From: Daucus carota subsp. sativus
Lineage: Eukaryota; Streptophyta; Magnoliopsida; Apiales; Apiaceae
NCBI RefSeq assembly: GCF_001625215.2
Contig: NC_030383.2
Span: forward strand, 14,396,779-14,460,778
DNA: 64,000 bases
Direction of reading: 5' to 3'
A program made the position numbers and the translations under genes. The notes under the pieces are model-generated. The model was not told the DNA's origin. It made no database searches and saw only the letters and a program-made list of their open reading frames with translations. Of this stretch, positions 36,329 through 49,200 are shown piece after piece (position 1 is the first letter of the stretch; every line of letters begins with the position of its first letter).

Positions 36329-38713
36329 TCATATTTCATACCCAGGAAACCTGGAGTTTTCTGGCCTCTGCAAATCAAACCATAGGCATACTGTACCAGC
36401 AAACCCGAGGAAAAGAGAATGTTTGTGGTTGGGTTCCTCAGGCCGTCCGACCATCTGAAGTTCTTTGGATTTATGGTATAAAAAGCTTGCAAACGCCTTT
36501 GCTCTCTCTTTGTATATGCTCTCTCCTGTCAAACGATAGAGAGACAAGAATGCATAAGCATTCCCAGAGGCTCCATCTGAAAGCCCTGGCTTCTCAACCA
36601 AACCTCTCTTCCAGACCACCTCTCCAGCTTCAATAGCTGCATTCTGGAATTCTCTATCACATGCAAATACCTGCAAAAGCATTAGGTAAACTGATATACC
36701 ACCGGATTAATGAGTAATAGATTTTACTTCTGCAGTTGCACTACTCAATTTATTTCATCAGATGATCAACACACACATAAATTAGAGTTTTTAAGTTTTT
36801 ATTGAAGAAGCATTTTTCCTTCTTAACATGCATGTTCAGGTGTTTGCATTAGGGTACTCTCAATAACTCACTATGCAGGGCCTACACACCTCGGCTGCCT
36901 TGGACAGTGTGATGGCCATGCCACCTGCACCATGAGACCATTGCACCAGCTTATCCCTTGGGTTCCCTTCACATGAAGGATAATTGCCGCTATGTGGGAA
37001 TCTCTTGCGTATCATGTACCTTAAAGTGCCTTTAACATCTTCAGCATCCTCTTCTGACAGTGGGAAATGAAGCAACACATGCAGAATACCTGCAAGACCA
37101 TTAGCCGCTCCCCAGTACCTAGTCCCATGCCATCTATACATCAGCGGACAGGCAGTTTTGTCAGACGCCCCTGCTCTGCCCCCTGCTAACACAGCTTTCA
37201 CAATTGGCATAAGAAGATCAAAAGGCACTGCCGTCTCCCCCAAGTACTTGTTTATAAAAAGAGCTGCCCATAAGAACCCAGTACGTCCATAAAGAAGATC
37301 ATATGACATTCCAAGACCGCCTTCTTGGGGACCAACAGGAAGTGCACCGTCTTCTGCTAACTGAAGATTAAAAATTAATACAAGAAGAAAGACCTCATAA
37401 TACTAGAACGATACACTGATACGCAGATTATGAATTCCTGTACATAATTTTTTAATAGAGGTAGGACAATATGTATACTCCAATTGCCCGAATTATAGGC
37501 ACTAGTGCAGTCATAGGACACTAAAGTATCATCCTCTAAAAATTTAACTATGCAAAGCCTCAAATCATAATTTTTTTTATATTTCTTTTTTGACAAGACA
37601 AATCATAATACTTTAATCCAATTTTAAGACGATAAAATATCTAGACAATTTATTTATACTGCATAAAATATGTAGTGACCATGTTAGATGTAATATTTCA
37701 TTATCTGATTAACCTTGCTCCACACTGTGCAGGTGCTGCTTGTTCCACTTTCATTCGTTTTATCTAACCGGATCAAACTTCTTGTCATAGCACTTTCTAA
37801 CTCCTAAGAAACTCCAGGCAGTAGCCTTTTAACGTTGTAAATTTCACAACGGTTATTTCTATTAAAGTTGCACCACTGTACTTTTCCATTTCGGGTCAAT
37901 TCATGTGCTTATTAATTAGCCAGACCATGACTATCAATACAGACAGACTTTGAACAATTCTTCTTTTATTAAAGTTTGTTAAGCTATATCTGTTTTAATA
38001 TCCACATATTTTTATACACACTGTAATTAGAATATGTCAAGTCCCATCAACAAACATCTTAACATCATAATTACTTAAAGTTCATACCTCGACCTAATGC
38101 AAGTCCATGTGACTTCCTAATATCTATCTGTGGATTTATTTGTGGGTTAAAAAGAGGGGATATATATATATCTATCTCCGCAGAAAAGAGGCAAGAAACA
38201 CAGTATATAACAACTAAAAACTGGGACTTGTAAGCTGTAAAAAACACTTCTTGGTCCTACAGATGAAATTTTAACAGTAACTAAATCAAATGGAACATAC
38301 TTATCTTATCCCCCAAAACTAAGTAGCAAGGACAGTAATATCTACACAGGCCTTTTCTCTAATTCTAGGAGTAGAACGGGTTCTTCAGTACAGACCTCAG
38401 ATATGACAGAGAGAAAGACAGTGATAAGACATCGGCATAAGAAAATATAAGGGAAATTCTTAGTCTGATAAAACTACAGTTTATCCAAAAAAGAATGGTT
38501 GAAGAATAATTCAGTTGCTGTGGAATATTGAAGCTTCAAAAAATCATAAAGAAATGAAAATGGGGCCAATGAATAACCTGAAGGAAGAGTTTCAGATACA
38601 TGTCACGCCTTTGATTGTCACCTTTGTAATATGAGACCACAGCACCCAATGAGAATATTCCTCCCTGTCCATATAAAAAAGTGACATGCCTGCACCAAAT
38701 CCAATTACTATAA

Positions 38714-38764
<51 letters not shown>

Positions 38765-40733
38765 TGTGATAACATAAAAGCAATTGTTCCACAAAAAAAG
38801 GTTGAGTAGGCAAAAAGCAATATCAATACTAGGCAAATAGTCAATAACAGACTAAATGCAAGCTTAGAATGCCACAAACCACAAATTTCTCACATATAAA
38901 AACACTTGCTTTTACTTCAATACCCATATTTTCTTTTCATTAAAAAAAACTAGGGGCCACATAATAATCACGAATATTATTAGGCTCCTTAGAGCATATC
39001 CTAATGAGGTTCCCTAAATATAAAAAACAATACAATTTCTAGAAAATGAGGGCTATATATTGAATGACAACTCCAACAATAATCTCTATATGTGTTTGCT
39101 ATTATTATTATAGTATTAAATTCAAAATCTATCAGCAAAAAGATACTGTAAAAAATGTTGGAAAGAGTGTGCAAAAGGTGGAAATTGAATATTTGATTTT
39201 TAAAAATCAAATGAAGAATGAGTTGGCCATTACCTATGTATGAGGAATGAAATGTGGACCCTAAATGTTTATGGAATTAACAGGACTTTGGATTTTTGTA
39301 GCATATTTCTCAAAATTATAGTTCAGCATCATATAGCTTATTTATTGGAAATATGATGGCGTTGGAACCTAGTAATTACATCTTGGATAACAGGAGTTTC
39401 TAAGGCATGATTGTATTTATGCAGTTATTTTTCTTTATTGTTTTAAGAATTGTAAACAATGTGTCCACACAATATGACAGAACCTATACATATATTACAT
39501 GTGTTATACATTGACAAATACATAACGGAAAAGAAAACAAAGAAAAAGCAAAGAGGATGGTCATGAATTATTATAGGATTTTTTTCATCAGTAATGATTG
39601 AGAAATGTAGCCTGCACAATATTGGGCAGTTCCCACGCCAAAAGCACATAATTTTAACATAGGAATAAATAAGATCAGATTAATGGGTCCTGGTCCCCAG
39701 CATAGCATATGTATGTTGGGCAACATATCATTTTCTAGCGGTAGGATATTGTTGAATATCCAGCAACAACAACGAGGATTATAACATTTTTTTTTAACTC
39801 GCTCCGCTGGATGAGGAAAGTGATTGTTTGAAATTCAGCAGTTTTTTATAACTGGACAACCGAAATGAACATTTTGCTCGTCCAGCGGGAAAAAACTGCT
39901 AAATATAAAAATATTATAATTTAATCCTGACCGCTGAATATTCATCAACCAATCAGAAATTAATATAGTACTCCCTCCGTCCCTTATTACTTTTCCTGTT
40001 TGCCTTGGACACGTTTGCCAACACACGTTTTTTATCGTTTATATCTTTAATTTCATATTAGTATTAAATAAAAAAACTTTATTGTATTAAAATACTCGTA
40101 AATACGAATCCAACAAAATCACTTATGACTATATTTGGTCTTATAGATTTGACGTAAATTAAGCATTTGTCTCATGTCATGAACAGTCCCGACATTTCAA
40201 ATAGGAAAAGCTTAAAGAAACAGAGGGAGTGTACAATATGTCCCAAGCATACACATGCGGGACCAGGACCCCAAAGTAATTAGTAAGTAATTTCCAATTA
40301 TGAATAAATGAGGAGGTACCTAGAGGGAAGAGGTGGGAGCATAGCACAGGCATCAACAATTTGAGCACACAATAACAAATCCTGTTCATCACCGGTAGCT
40401 TCATACGAGCGCAAGCAGGTGAAAGCTGTCCCCAAAACACCCGAATATACTGTGGGGTCACTTATGCCGCTCCCTTCTTCCCACGTCTTCTTCACCACCT
40501 AGCTCCGTACCAAACATAAAGCATAACTAATTAACTCAATCTTCTTGGCTTTAATAAACTCAAAACAGAGTGGTTACCTGGTTCTTGAGCGCCATGGCAG
40601 CTTGTAAAATCATGTCGGCTGGGAGTGAGAGATTAGTATTCTCCACCAAATCTGACCCTGGGATCATTTCTTCTTCTTCTTTATTATTATTATTAATTGG
40701 GGCTGAACCAAAGTTTTGTACTACAGATGACAT
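36329..40733 (-). CDS. LanC-like protein, GCL1/GCL2 type (419 aa, five exons)
   Basis: Exons: 40578-40733, 40320-40498, 38578-38689, 36890-37360, 36329-36670; 420 codons including TGA. Family motifs include RHVTFLYGQGGIFSLGAV, LLYGRTGFLWAALFIN, WHGTRYWGAANGLAGI, FPHSGNYPSCEGNPRDKLVQ and SGNAYAFLSLYRLTG, all of the eukaryotic LanC-like (LANCL/GCR2) type that forms an alpha-alpha barrel. In zinc-binding LanC proteins the ligands are a Cys in WCHGAPG and a Cys-His in GLCHG. Here the positions read WSHGAGG (Ser291) and GLSDG (Ser337-Asp338), 46 residues apart as in LANCL1, so all three ligands are changed. A glutathione- or zinc-dependent activity is therefore doubtful. The poly-Asn/Glu N-terminus is low-complexity. 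A TATA-like ATAAATAGAG lies at 40812-40821 on the minus strand. Confidence 0.9.
38716..38761. repeat. (AT)n microsatellite in LanC-like intron 2
   Basis: About 22 uninterrupted AT units, 27 bases beyond the exon 3 acceptor. Likely polymorphic. Confidence 0.9.
39727..39946. mobile_element. Possible MITE with internal hairpin in LanC-like intron 2
   Basis: AGCGGTAGGATAT on the left and AATCCTGACCGCT on the right are inverted. The centre pairs CAGCAGTTTTTT with AAAAAACTGCT. No target duplication was confirmed. Confidence 0.4.
39969..40230. mobile_element. Stowaway-like MITE (262 bp) in LanC-like intron 2
   Basis: Left end TACTCCCTCCGTCCC. The right end ACAGAGGGAGT is followed by GTA rather than a clean TA, so the right edge is slightly worn. 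Confidence 0.7.
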
Positions 40734-40954
40734 GGTTTCTTTATATGGGAGAGATTGAGTTGAGAGCTTTTACTCAATACAGAAGATAGATGGATAAAGC
40801 CAAGAGGCACGCTCTATTTATTTTCATCAAACAACACTCCCCTTACTACGTGTAAGGCGTGTGTGTATGTATAAATAACATGATATACATGTGACTCATG
40901 TCACCTTGTCTGCTGCATGGCCCACTTTCCTTTTTCTTTCTTCTTTTTCGTTTC

Positions 40955-41260
40955 TACTCCCTCCGTCCCATTTTAATTGACACTTATTCCTTTTTGGGAC
41001 GTCCCAAAAAGAATGAACCTATTAAACTTACTATTTTTGAACACTACTTTTCACTATTACACCCACTACTTTCTTCCACTATCTCTATTCTATAATAATA
41101 TAAACACTATTACACCCACTACTTTCCTCCACTATCTCAAATCTATTATTAAAATTTTGATGGGTCCCACCACTTTACCAACTTTTCAACCTTTTTACTA
41201 CCTTTTTCTTAATCTCCGTGAAAGTCAAAGCGGTTCAATCTTTTCGGGACGGAGGGAGTA
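40955..41260. mobile_element. Stowaway-like MITE (306 bp)
   Basis: TACTCCCTCCGTCCC and GGGACGGAGGGAGTA ends with flanking TA. Located about 220 bp upstream of the LanC-like start codon. An internal ACTATTACACCCACTACTTT motif is duplicated. Confidence 0.85.
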
Positions 41261-41297
41261 TTTACTAGACCAATGTATTGTCCGGCCATAGTATACT

Positions 41298-41582
41298 TAC
41301 TCCCTCGGTCCCTTCCAATTCTTTACACTTTCCTTTTTGAGGTGTCCCATCTAATTCTTTACATTTCAAAACTTACCAAAAATAGTTAATGGGTCCACTA
41401 CTTCTCCACTTTTCTTTCCTTTTCACACTACTTTTACTCCACTATCTTCTTTTTATACATTAAAAAATCAATGGGTTCCACCACTTCATCCACTTTTCTT
41501 CCTTTTTTCCACTATTTTATACATATTTCTTAACCTCCGTGCCCAACCCATTTGATAAGAAATGGGAGGGACGGAGGGAGTA
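41298..41582. mobile_element. Stowaway-like MITE (285 bp)
   Basis: TACTCCCTCGGTCCC and GGGACGGAGGGAGTA ends with flanking TA. The interior matches the copies at 6301 and 61907. It lies 37 bp from the previous MITE, so two families sit nearly back to back. Confidence 0.85.
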
Positions 41583-42282
41583 TTTTGTTTAGTTTTAATA
41601 GAAATAATTTAAATATTGTATATAAGATTTTATTTATATTAACCAGGACCACTATGAAATTACTTTAATGATGAAATGTTATCCTATCTTCCAATTTTGA
41701 AATTCAAAATCTGTGCTATATGAGTTTAGATTATTCCCTGGATTTGTTGCGAGGCCGATATGATATTAGTTTGATTTTTAATTTTCATTGGAAAGAGAAA
41801 AGAGATTTGCAAAAATTCCTAATAATATATTTAAATTTAATTTATATATTTATATTTTTTTAGTTAATTGCTCAGATAAGAATCAACATTTTACTCATCC
41901 TCTACAATGTCTTCACGCACCTTTTTTATGAACATCCCCTTAGAACTCATCTCGCTCTCACTCAATTCATTTAAGAAAATACTAAAATTTCGTCAAAGTT
42001 CAACATGACCTTATCACAGCCCCACAAAATCTCACCACAATCCTACTAGTTCCTATCTAGACCCACCTCCTCGACCCCGAAATCTTACCATTCTAATTAG
42101 TTGCGTTTTAATGATTTAGACTAAAAATATATATTGATCGACATTTAAACTAAATTAGAGTACAAATTACAAACTTAATCTAATTCTTGGACTCTACCGA
42201 GGAAGGGTCTCATGTGTCACACAACACATAGATAATATCCAAAATAACAAAATTGAGGAAAATGACATCAAATACTAGTTAT

Positions 42283-42487
42283 TAACGCTAAATAATTTAG
42301 CGTTACAATTTTCGAACAAAACGTTAAATCATGTAGCGTTTTATTGTTTTAGTCCCGACAAAATGTTACACGAAGTAACGCTCTGTTTTTTAATGCTACC
42401 AGAACACTATATCATGCAAGTAGCGTTCTGTTCTTTTGATCTTAATAAACGCTACGTGCTGTAGCGTTTCGATACGATGTAGCGTTA
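42283..42487. repeat. Cluster of short AACGCTA / TAGCGTT hairpins
   Basis: Short inverted repeats follow each other: TAACGCTAAATAATTTAGCG (42283), AACGTTAAATCATGTAGCGT (42320), GTTACACGAAGTAAC (42364), GCTACC...GTAGC (about 42396-42426) and AACGCTACGTGCTGTAGCGT (42449). The arm sequence is shared while loops and spacing differ. Origin and function are unknown. Confidence 0.75.
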
Positions 42488-42709
42488 ATAAATAATATTC
42501 AAGGTTATTTTCCCAAATCATGATATTCTTGGCATTAATGATGTATATTGTGACGATGAGGACCAACCCCTCTAATGACCTCATAAAATTACACACAATA
42601 TGTTGTGCGATATATTTTTTTATTTGTATTTTAATGAGGTTTATATTATCCTCTGTATATATTAAAACACCTTTAAAGATTAAGTGTGACCTTCATTATC
42701 AAGATTAAG

Positions 42710-42926
42710 GGCCTGTTTGAAAAGGAGAAGCAGATGACTTCTGCTTTTCTTGATCCATTTGTATAAAGAAACAGAAGCACTTTAAGAAGCTGGGAATCCT
42801 ACCTTCTCTCTCACAGCTTCTGCTTCTTTTCCAAACACTTTATTAACTTATTTATTTCTCACTTCTACTTCACTTCTCTAGTTTAAACAAGAAATCACTT
42901 TTTTTAAGCTTGCCCAAACTGCTCCT
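42710..42926. mobile_element. Short hAT-like MITE
   Basis: Starts GGGCCTGTTTGAAAAGGAGA and ends TTGCCCAAACTGCTCC; inner arms GAAGCAGATGACTTCTGC and CAGCTTCTGCTTC pair. Edges are approximate. Confidence 0.45.
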
Positions 42927-43205
42927 AAATATAACTTTTAAGTATCCATCAAAACAGCTCCATTACTAAAAGTCGATATGTAAAGTTTCAACCCATAATT
43001 TGACTTGCAAGAAATTGAGTACGATTATGTAAAAGATGTCATTCCTTTAATTTTTGAATATCAACCTCTATAAACTAGAGACCCCATCCTACAGTCTCAG
43101 TAAAAAAAACAAGAAAAAAAAAATGCTCGGATATCCAAGTGCCAGACTGAAGCATCACTACCCTCAAAGAACCAAACCAATGTATGTAATGATAGCAAGA
43201 CTAGA

Positions 43206-46200
43206 TTAGAAGTTCAAATCATCTACACGTTTTCTCCACTCATTCTCCAACTTGTGCAGATCATCCATTGACCTTTGAAGAGTGGACTCGTCTACTGCAC
43301 CTACACCATCTAAGTTGGCTATCTTGTGGCTATGAGCAGCAGAAGCTATTCTCAAGGCATCCGCTTCAGCAGTGAATTTTGTGATCTCAGAGTCTATGAC
43401 TTCATTCCTCGACTGAAGCCTACCTATCTGTGACAAAAGCCTATCTATCTCGGACGAATTCAATTCTTTTTCTTGCTCCAACTTTAGCAGGTTGTCCTCA
43501 CAGTTACGATATCTGTCCATGCAACTTTCGAGTTCCTTCATTGTGGACCTATTAACTCTCTGCAACATGCCATGGGTCACTTCCTTGTTAAGCTCGAAGG
43601 CTCTACTAGCTAAACTTGGCAAGTCGCGGCGTAGAGATAAGAACCCCTGGTGTAAGTTTGAAGGAATCCTCCGACAGGACAGCAAAGAAGTTAAGACTTC
43701 GTTGAACTCTTGATATCTGGAATCTTTGCCAAGCTCTCTAAGGTTTCCGGACATACACTTCTTGAGCACCTGCTCATAGTCACAGATGGTCTGTTCATCT
43801 AGCCGAATTTGAGGAGGGAGAGTCTGATCAAACTTGTCGCTTTGAAGCATGTCTGCTAACTGCTTAAAGAAACCAACTGTCTCGGTAGCGAGCGACCTAG
43901 GAGTTTGATGAGAGATATTTGGAGAAGCACTCGAAGTGGAAGGTGTATGCAGGGACTGAGCACTGCTTCTAGTATGAGGAACAACCTGGTTCTCATGAAA
44001 ACACAAGGGACATAAGCAGAACTTAAATCACAAACAGAAACATGAAATATTTGTCCTACTATACCTCAAGCTGATTGTCGGCGGCAATTTTGGACGTAAT
44101 AGTATTATCACTAGGGTGATCCTCTTTCCCACCCATCTCATTTGGTGCCTCTTCTTCCATTGCCGAGGGTCCCTGACCACAATCCTCAAGTGCCTCATCA
44201 CTTGTATAACGCATGGAGTTTGCATCTGATCCTAATGATTGACGGCCATGACTAACCTCCTCCGATGAAGAATTTGATAATTTGGATGAGGGCAAGCTGT
44301 CTTCCACATAAAGAGTAGGTTCTCTGGAAGTGAATGGACAAAAATATCTCAGTATCAAAACTACATTAGTCAAACAAAAATATTTTTACCATTTCCAGAA
44401 ATATTTGAGATGCCAAAAAATCCTAAAACCTCTATGTTAGAATTTGACTCCAAATGTTAGTCTTTGTTAAGATTATAACGTAATGACCACTATCATGGAA
44501 CTAATATGTACCATTACAAATACATTAGGACTAGAAGGAAATGTTGCAGATAATTGAGCACAGAGCAAAGCATTCTTACTAGACCCAGTAAAACATCAAT
44601 ATTTCTACCTAATTGGAGCAATGTTTACTCATCTTATAAAACTACATATATATATATGCAAGCATGAAATGCTTACTATCAAGAAACCATGACTCCAACA
44701 GAAGAAGTCATCCTTATTATCGCAACCATATATATACATTACACAAGAAAATGACATTACCCAGCACAGATGTTAAACATCTAGCAGTAAAAAACCCAGA
44801 AGGCATCAAGTTATCTTACGTATTTAACTTCTCCAAATCATTCACAGCTCGTTCAATTGCATGAATAATCAATTTTTTAACCTGTTGCAATATGAATTAT
44901 AAGGAAATGGCAACTGAAGTAAGAAATTCAAAAGAGAGAAACAATACACCAAAAAACATATATATTAAGGCAGTATGTATACCTGTAACATGTCTTCTTT
45001 AGCCCTGTGATTTTGAGGAAGGAAACGGATTTCATCAACTAAACGAATGCACTCGCTAATACTTTCAGGCGAGACAAATCCCACTGAGACCTTAATACAT
45101 GACTGAAAGTATACAATATCACTTGCAAGGTATTAGTAGATGGAACACCAAGCATATCATGTGACTATATAAAATGCTCACACCAGTGCAACTCAATGAG
45201 CTGTCAATTTGATCACCCCCTCCCCCCCCTCCCCCCACCAAGAAACACATCAGATTTATAAGCCACTCGAACTTGCATATTTAAATTCCAGCAAATAGTT
45301 TGAGATAAAATCATCAAGTTAAAAACCGCGGTCCTTGCATTATATGCAAAAGCAATGCCTTGTCAATGTGAAACTTTACTTCCTTGTAACTTGTTATTGC
45401 AAGCATTATCAGTGTCTAAGATTACTTAAGTGTGACTATTGGATTTGACCATATTAGATCTGATTCTTTTTAGTCTCATTCATGGTCTACACATTTGTTC
45501 ATCACTTCCACAAGCAACTAGCCACGTGTTTTTAATTTGCATGGTGTCTGTACACATTACAGTGATGAAGAACCCATATAATTTAATGGCGTCTTTGCTG
45601 GTATATGTTAGTCCTTGCATATTTTCTCAGTGAGATAATCTTGTCGTACGAATAAACCTTAATATAATTTGAAAGCCCTTTCTATCCTCTTCATTATTTT
45701 TCATTCTCTTGATTTGTAAGCTTTCAAGATTTTGGTTCTCCTCTAACGTCAACTTTTTTTTCCTTTAAACTTATTTAAGTTCATCTGACATTCAAGAAAT
45801 GACAAGTTAAACTTGAATATACTAATATTTGTCAAAGTATGTATATATACACAGAATTTTTCATATATTAATGTCTTAATACATAATTAATATAAACAAT
45901 AATACAGCAAAGACAATTATGTTTAATCTTGACTAGTAGGGAACCGAAAACATATTCAAGGAACTAGTTAATAGTGTTATAGCAAAATAAATTTAATAAC
46001 TCGACTTCATATAGTTTCAGAGCTCCAAGTATTACTCTTTAAGATAATACCAAACAGGACAATAAAACACATGTAGTAATCTAATCGATAGAGCCCATCT
46101 TTGGGGCAATAATTAAACTTGGTGGCAAAATATATACATTAGGGGTGGGAGGGTTCCACCTCTCCCTTCCAGAGGGATGGTAGTAACTTTTTGAAAATCT

Positions 46201-49200
46201 TGAGGTGTTAGGTAGAAGATTTAACTGGAGCATACATTATTTTAGCTAAATAAATGCAATACATATTCCAAAAAGCCTAATAATGTAACTCAGTATTAAG
46301 GTGGTGTGCACGAAACAGATGCAACTTGGATTATTTGGCAATGCTTCAAAAATCAAATATATAGGATTATTTGTTTATCATTACAACAGATATGCTAACA
46401 ATATGCTAACAAAGAATAGAGAAAGGCCTAAGAAGATCCAAGAATGCAAAAAGGATAAAGACAAAAAAATGGTTACTGAGAGATTAGTGCAAAATTCATT
46501 AAAAAGGGTAAATTTTATGGGATCATTATAAATTATAAAACGATGACAAATATATCTTAATAACATACACCATTAGATCATTTGTGGTTGACTATATTAA
46601 ATTTAAGGTATATGCAGAATCGGAGTTCCCTTGTGACTTTAAAATCACACTTTTAAGTCAAAATCTCTATATTTAACAGTCTTGAGAAATAAGTAGCTTT
46701 ATAAACAAGTCTAATGTAAGAGCTTTCTATGTAAAGGCTTTCACATCTCTATAACATTACCAAACAACATGTAGTGGCTCGATTCAAGATTATTGAATGT
46801 CCCCGAACAGCCATAAACCATCACACAATCTCTACTAAACTTTATATTTCAAATTAAATATCAAAGGTAGAAAAAGCAAATTGGATGCTTATCGAAGTAG
46901 CCAACTATAATTTGTTTACCTTAACATCCCTAACTTGATATGGACAGCCAGCAGGTATCAAAACAGCATCTCCTAGCTTTTGTACAAAATTCCATGGCTC
47001 AATTCCTGTAGAATATGAAAGTGTAAAACTGTGATAATGTCGATATAGGACACATTGTCCATGTGGAATTAGTAGACTTACCATATTCATGTTTGAGCCT
47101 ACTTTTGTGCTCCAGGTTCAAGTAAAAATTTTCATCATGAATAGGGTGAATGACCTGTAAAGTCGAAAGATTTACAAGGCAGTAAATGTGAATATGAGAG
47201 GAAATATTTAGCTGTTCATTTACTACAAATTTTATTGCACACAATCCAACATAATATTATGCAATCCAATTGTCAATTCATTACAAAATTAAACCTTTTA
47301 GCTGCTACCATGCCTACTTCGATAAATGTTCATTTATTTAGGTAACAAACTCAAACTTATCTTGGAGAAGAATATTAGAAACATGGAGGGAAAAAAATAT
47401 ATATGTGCTTCTACATATTACGTACTTACATAAAATAGAAACTCGTTAACCAAATTTAACCCTCCATTTCGAAAGTTTAGAAAATAGTTTAATCCCCTTA
47501 GTACACAGGTTTAAACTCATGAGCAATAAAACCCTTTAGACTGTAAATATATTTGGATCATTGTCATTTTTTTACAGAAGTTCTATGAATATTGGCATTC
47601 ACAAATCTGCCCACAATAGAACCTATATATAAGCATTTAGCTTTTATGGCCTTGTACAGCCTAGGCCACTGAGGAAATTTTAACTAAAAGGCACAGCCAC
47701 TTTAATTGGTTGTCATATCCTCAATCTACTACTCCCTCCGTCCCGCCATATCGTATACATTGGGGGACGTGGATGCGGCACGCACTTTAATGCTTGTGCA
47801 AAGTATAGTTCTATAACTTGTTTTTAAGATTTTCTTTTTCAGAATAAAAAATTGATATTTAAATTTTTATTCAGAACAAAAAGTAAGTTATATAACTATA
47901 CTTAATGAGAGTATTAAAGTGCGTGTCGAGCAGTGCAAAAAAAATGTATAGAAATGAATGGGACGGAGGGAGTACCTAGCTAAAGAACCAAGACCCTTTA
48001 TTTAAAATGGATTTGGATATATGAACTACTAGTATGATAATATAGAGTTCCACCAACAGTCAGCACAGAAGAAGTAAAAAGACGGTAGCCTTTATTTAAA
48101 TTTACAGTTATTTAAATTACATATAAAAAAAAATCCAAACATGTGAACCCATATGACAAGTCATACTTTTAAAAGGCATGTCGCCGTAAGCTCTTAATAC
48201 CTTATCCACTGGAGAGCAACCAATGTACCCAAGTTCTTTACAATGTTCTCTTAAATATGCTTCCAACTTAGGTATATCTTCTCTGCGGAAAATGTCCCAA
48301 ACAGCACCTCCATCTGTATTTTCGGATCCTTTTGCATGTTCCCCTTCATGCTGGTTCTCAGGTACACTTGCAATTTTGTCATTTCTGCATATTTCATGTT
48401 GATCCTGATGATAGTGCATTTTCTTCAAACTTTCTATTGTGTCGAGCTCCAATTCTGTCAAGGAATTTGGTTGGGCGTGCATCAACACATTCACCTATAA
48501 AAACCAACACAGTTTTTGGGTTATAAAAGGACTGTAGAGATATATATTTCACCACCCTAACAGCAAAGTTTTTATTTTGACATCAAATAGTCCACATGAG
48601 GAAATGATAAGTTGTGGGATGATATATTTATGTTCAATGTTAATACAATATTATGAACTCCATCCCTCAAAGGATGTCATAAGCAAACTGCGCCATGTGA
48701 ATTAATATAAAGAAAACAGTTATTCTTCTGGCACTCAACAAATTTTAAACGCTAGATAGGTACCGTTTGGGGTTGCTGTTGCAAACAGCAACAGCAGCTT
48801 TTTGCTGAAAAGCAGGTGAAAAACTGTTTGGTAAATCTAAAATCAGCTTTTCCGAACAGCAGCTTTTAGCTGAAAAGCTGCTGTTGGAGAAAGCGTGTCC
48901 TCCCATGCTTTTGGAAAAAGCTGCTTTTCAGCTTTTGCAGAATGCTTTTACAGATTTCATTATCAAATCTCATCAAACACATTATTATTTTTTATATTAT
49001 AACTCAAAATAAGCAAATATCAAAAAAATTACCAAACAGTTATTTGATTTCTACAACAACACTTTTTTTACCAGCACTTTTTCTGACAACACAGCAATTT
49101 TTAACAGAACTCCCAAACAGACATAGTCTTGATAATATGATTGTAAAATGAGCTCAACAAAGTTTATTAGCTGTAAACATTTACTAACTATTTGTTTTTC

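Larger units (their letters stand above)
41583..43205. other. Intergenic DNA between LanC-like and JmjC genes
   Basis: No gene seen. It contains the hairpin cluster at 42283-42487 and a hAT-like MITE at 42710-42926. The 3' UTR of the minus-strand JmjC gene should lie within about 42960-43205. Confidence 0.4.

Noticed and set aside
38592-38877. Frames with Ile-Tyr runs
   Set aside because: These are translations of the (AT)n microsatellite joined to the LanC-like exon.
42283-42487. CRISPR-like array
   Set aside because: Repeat arms are very short, spacing is irregular and this is a plant nuclear genome.
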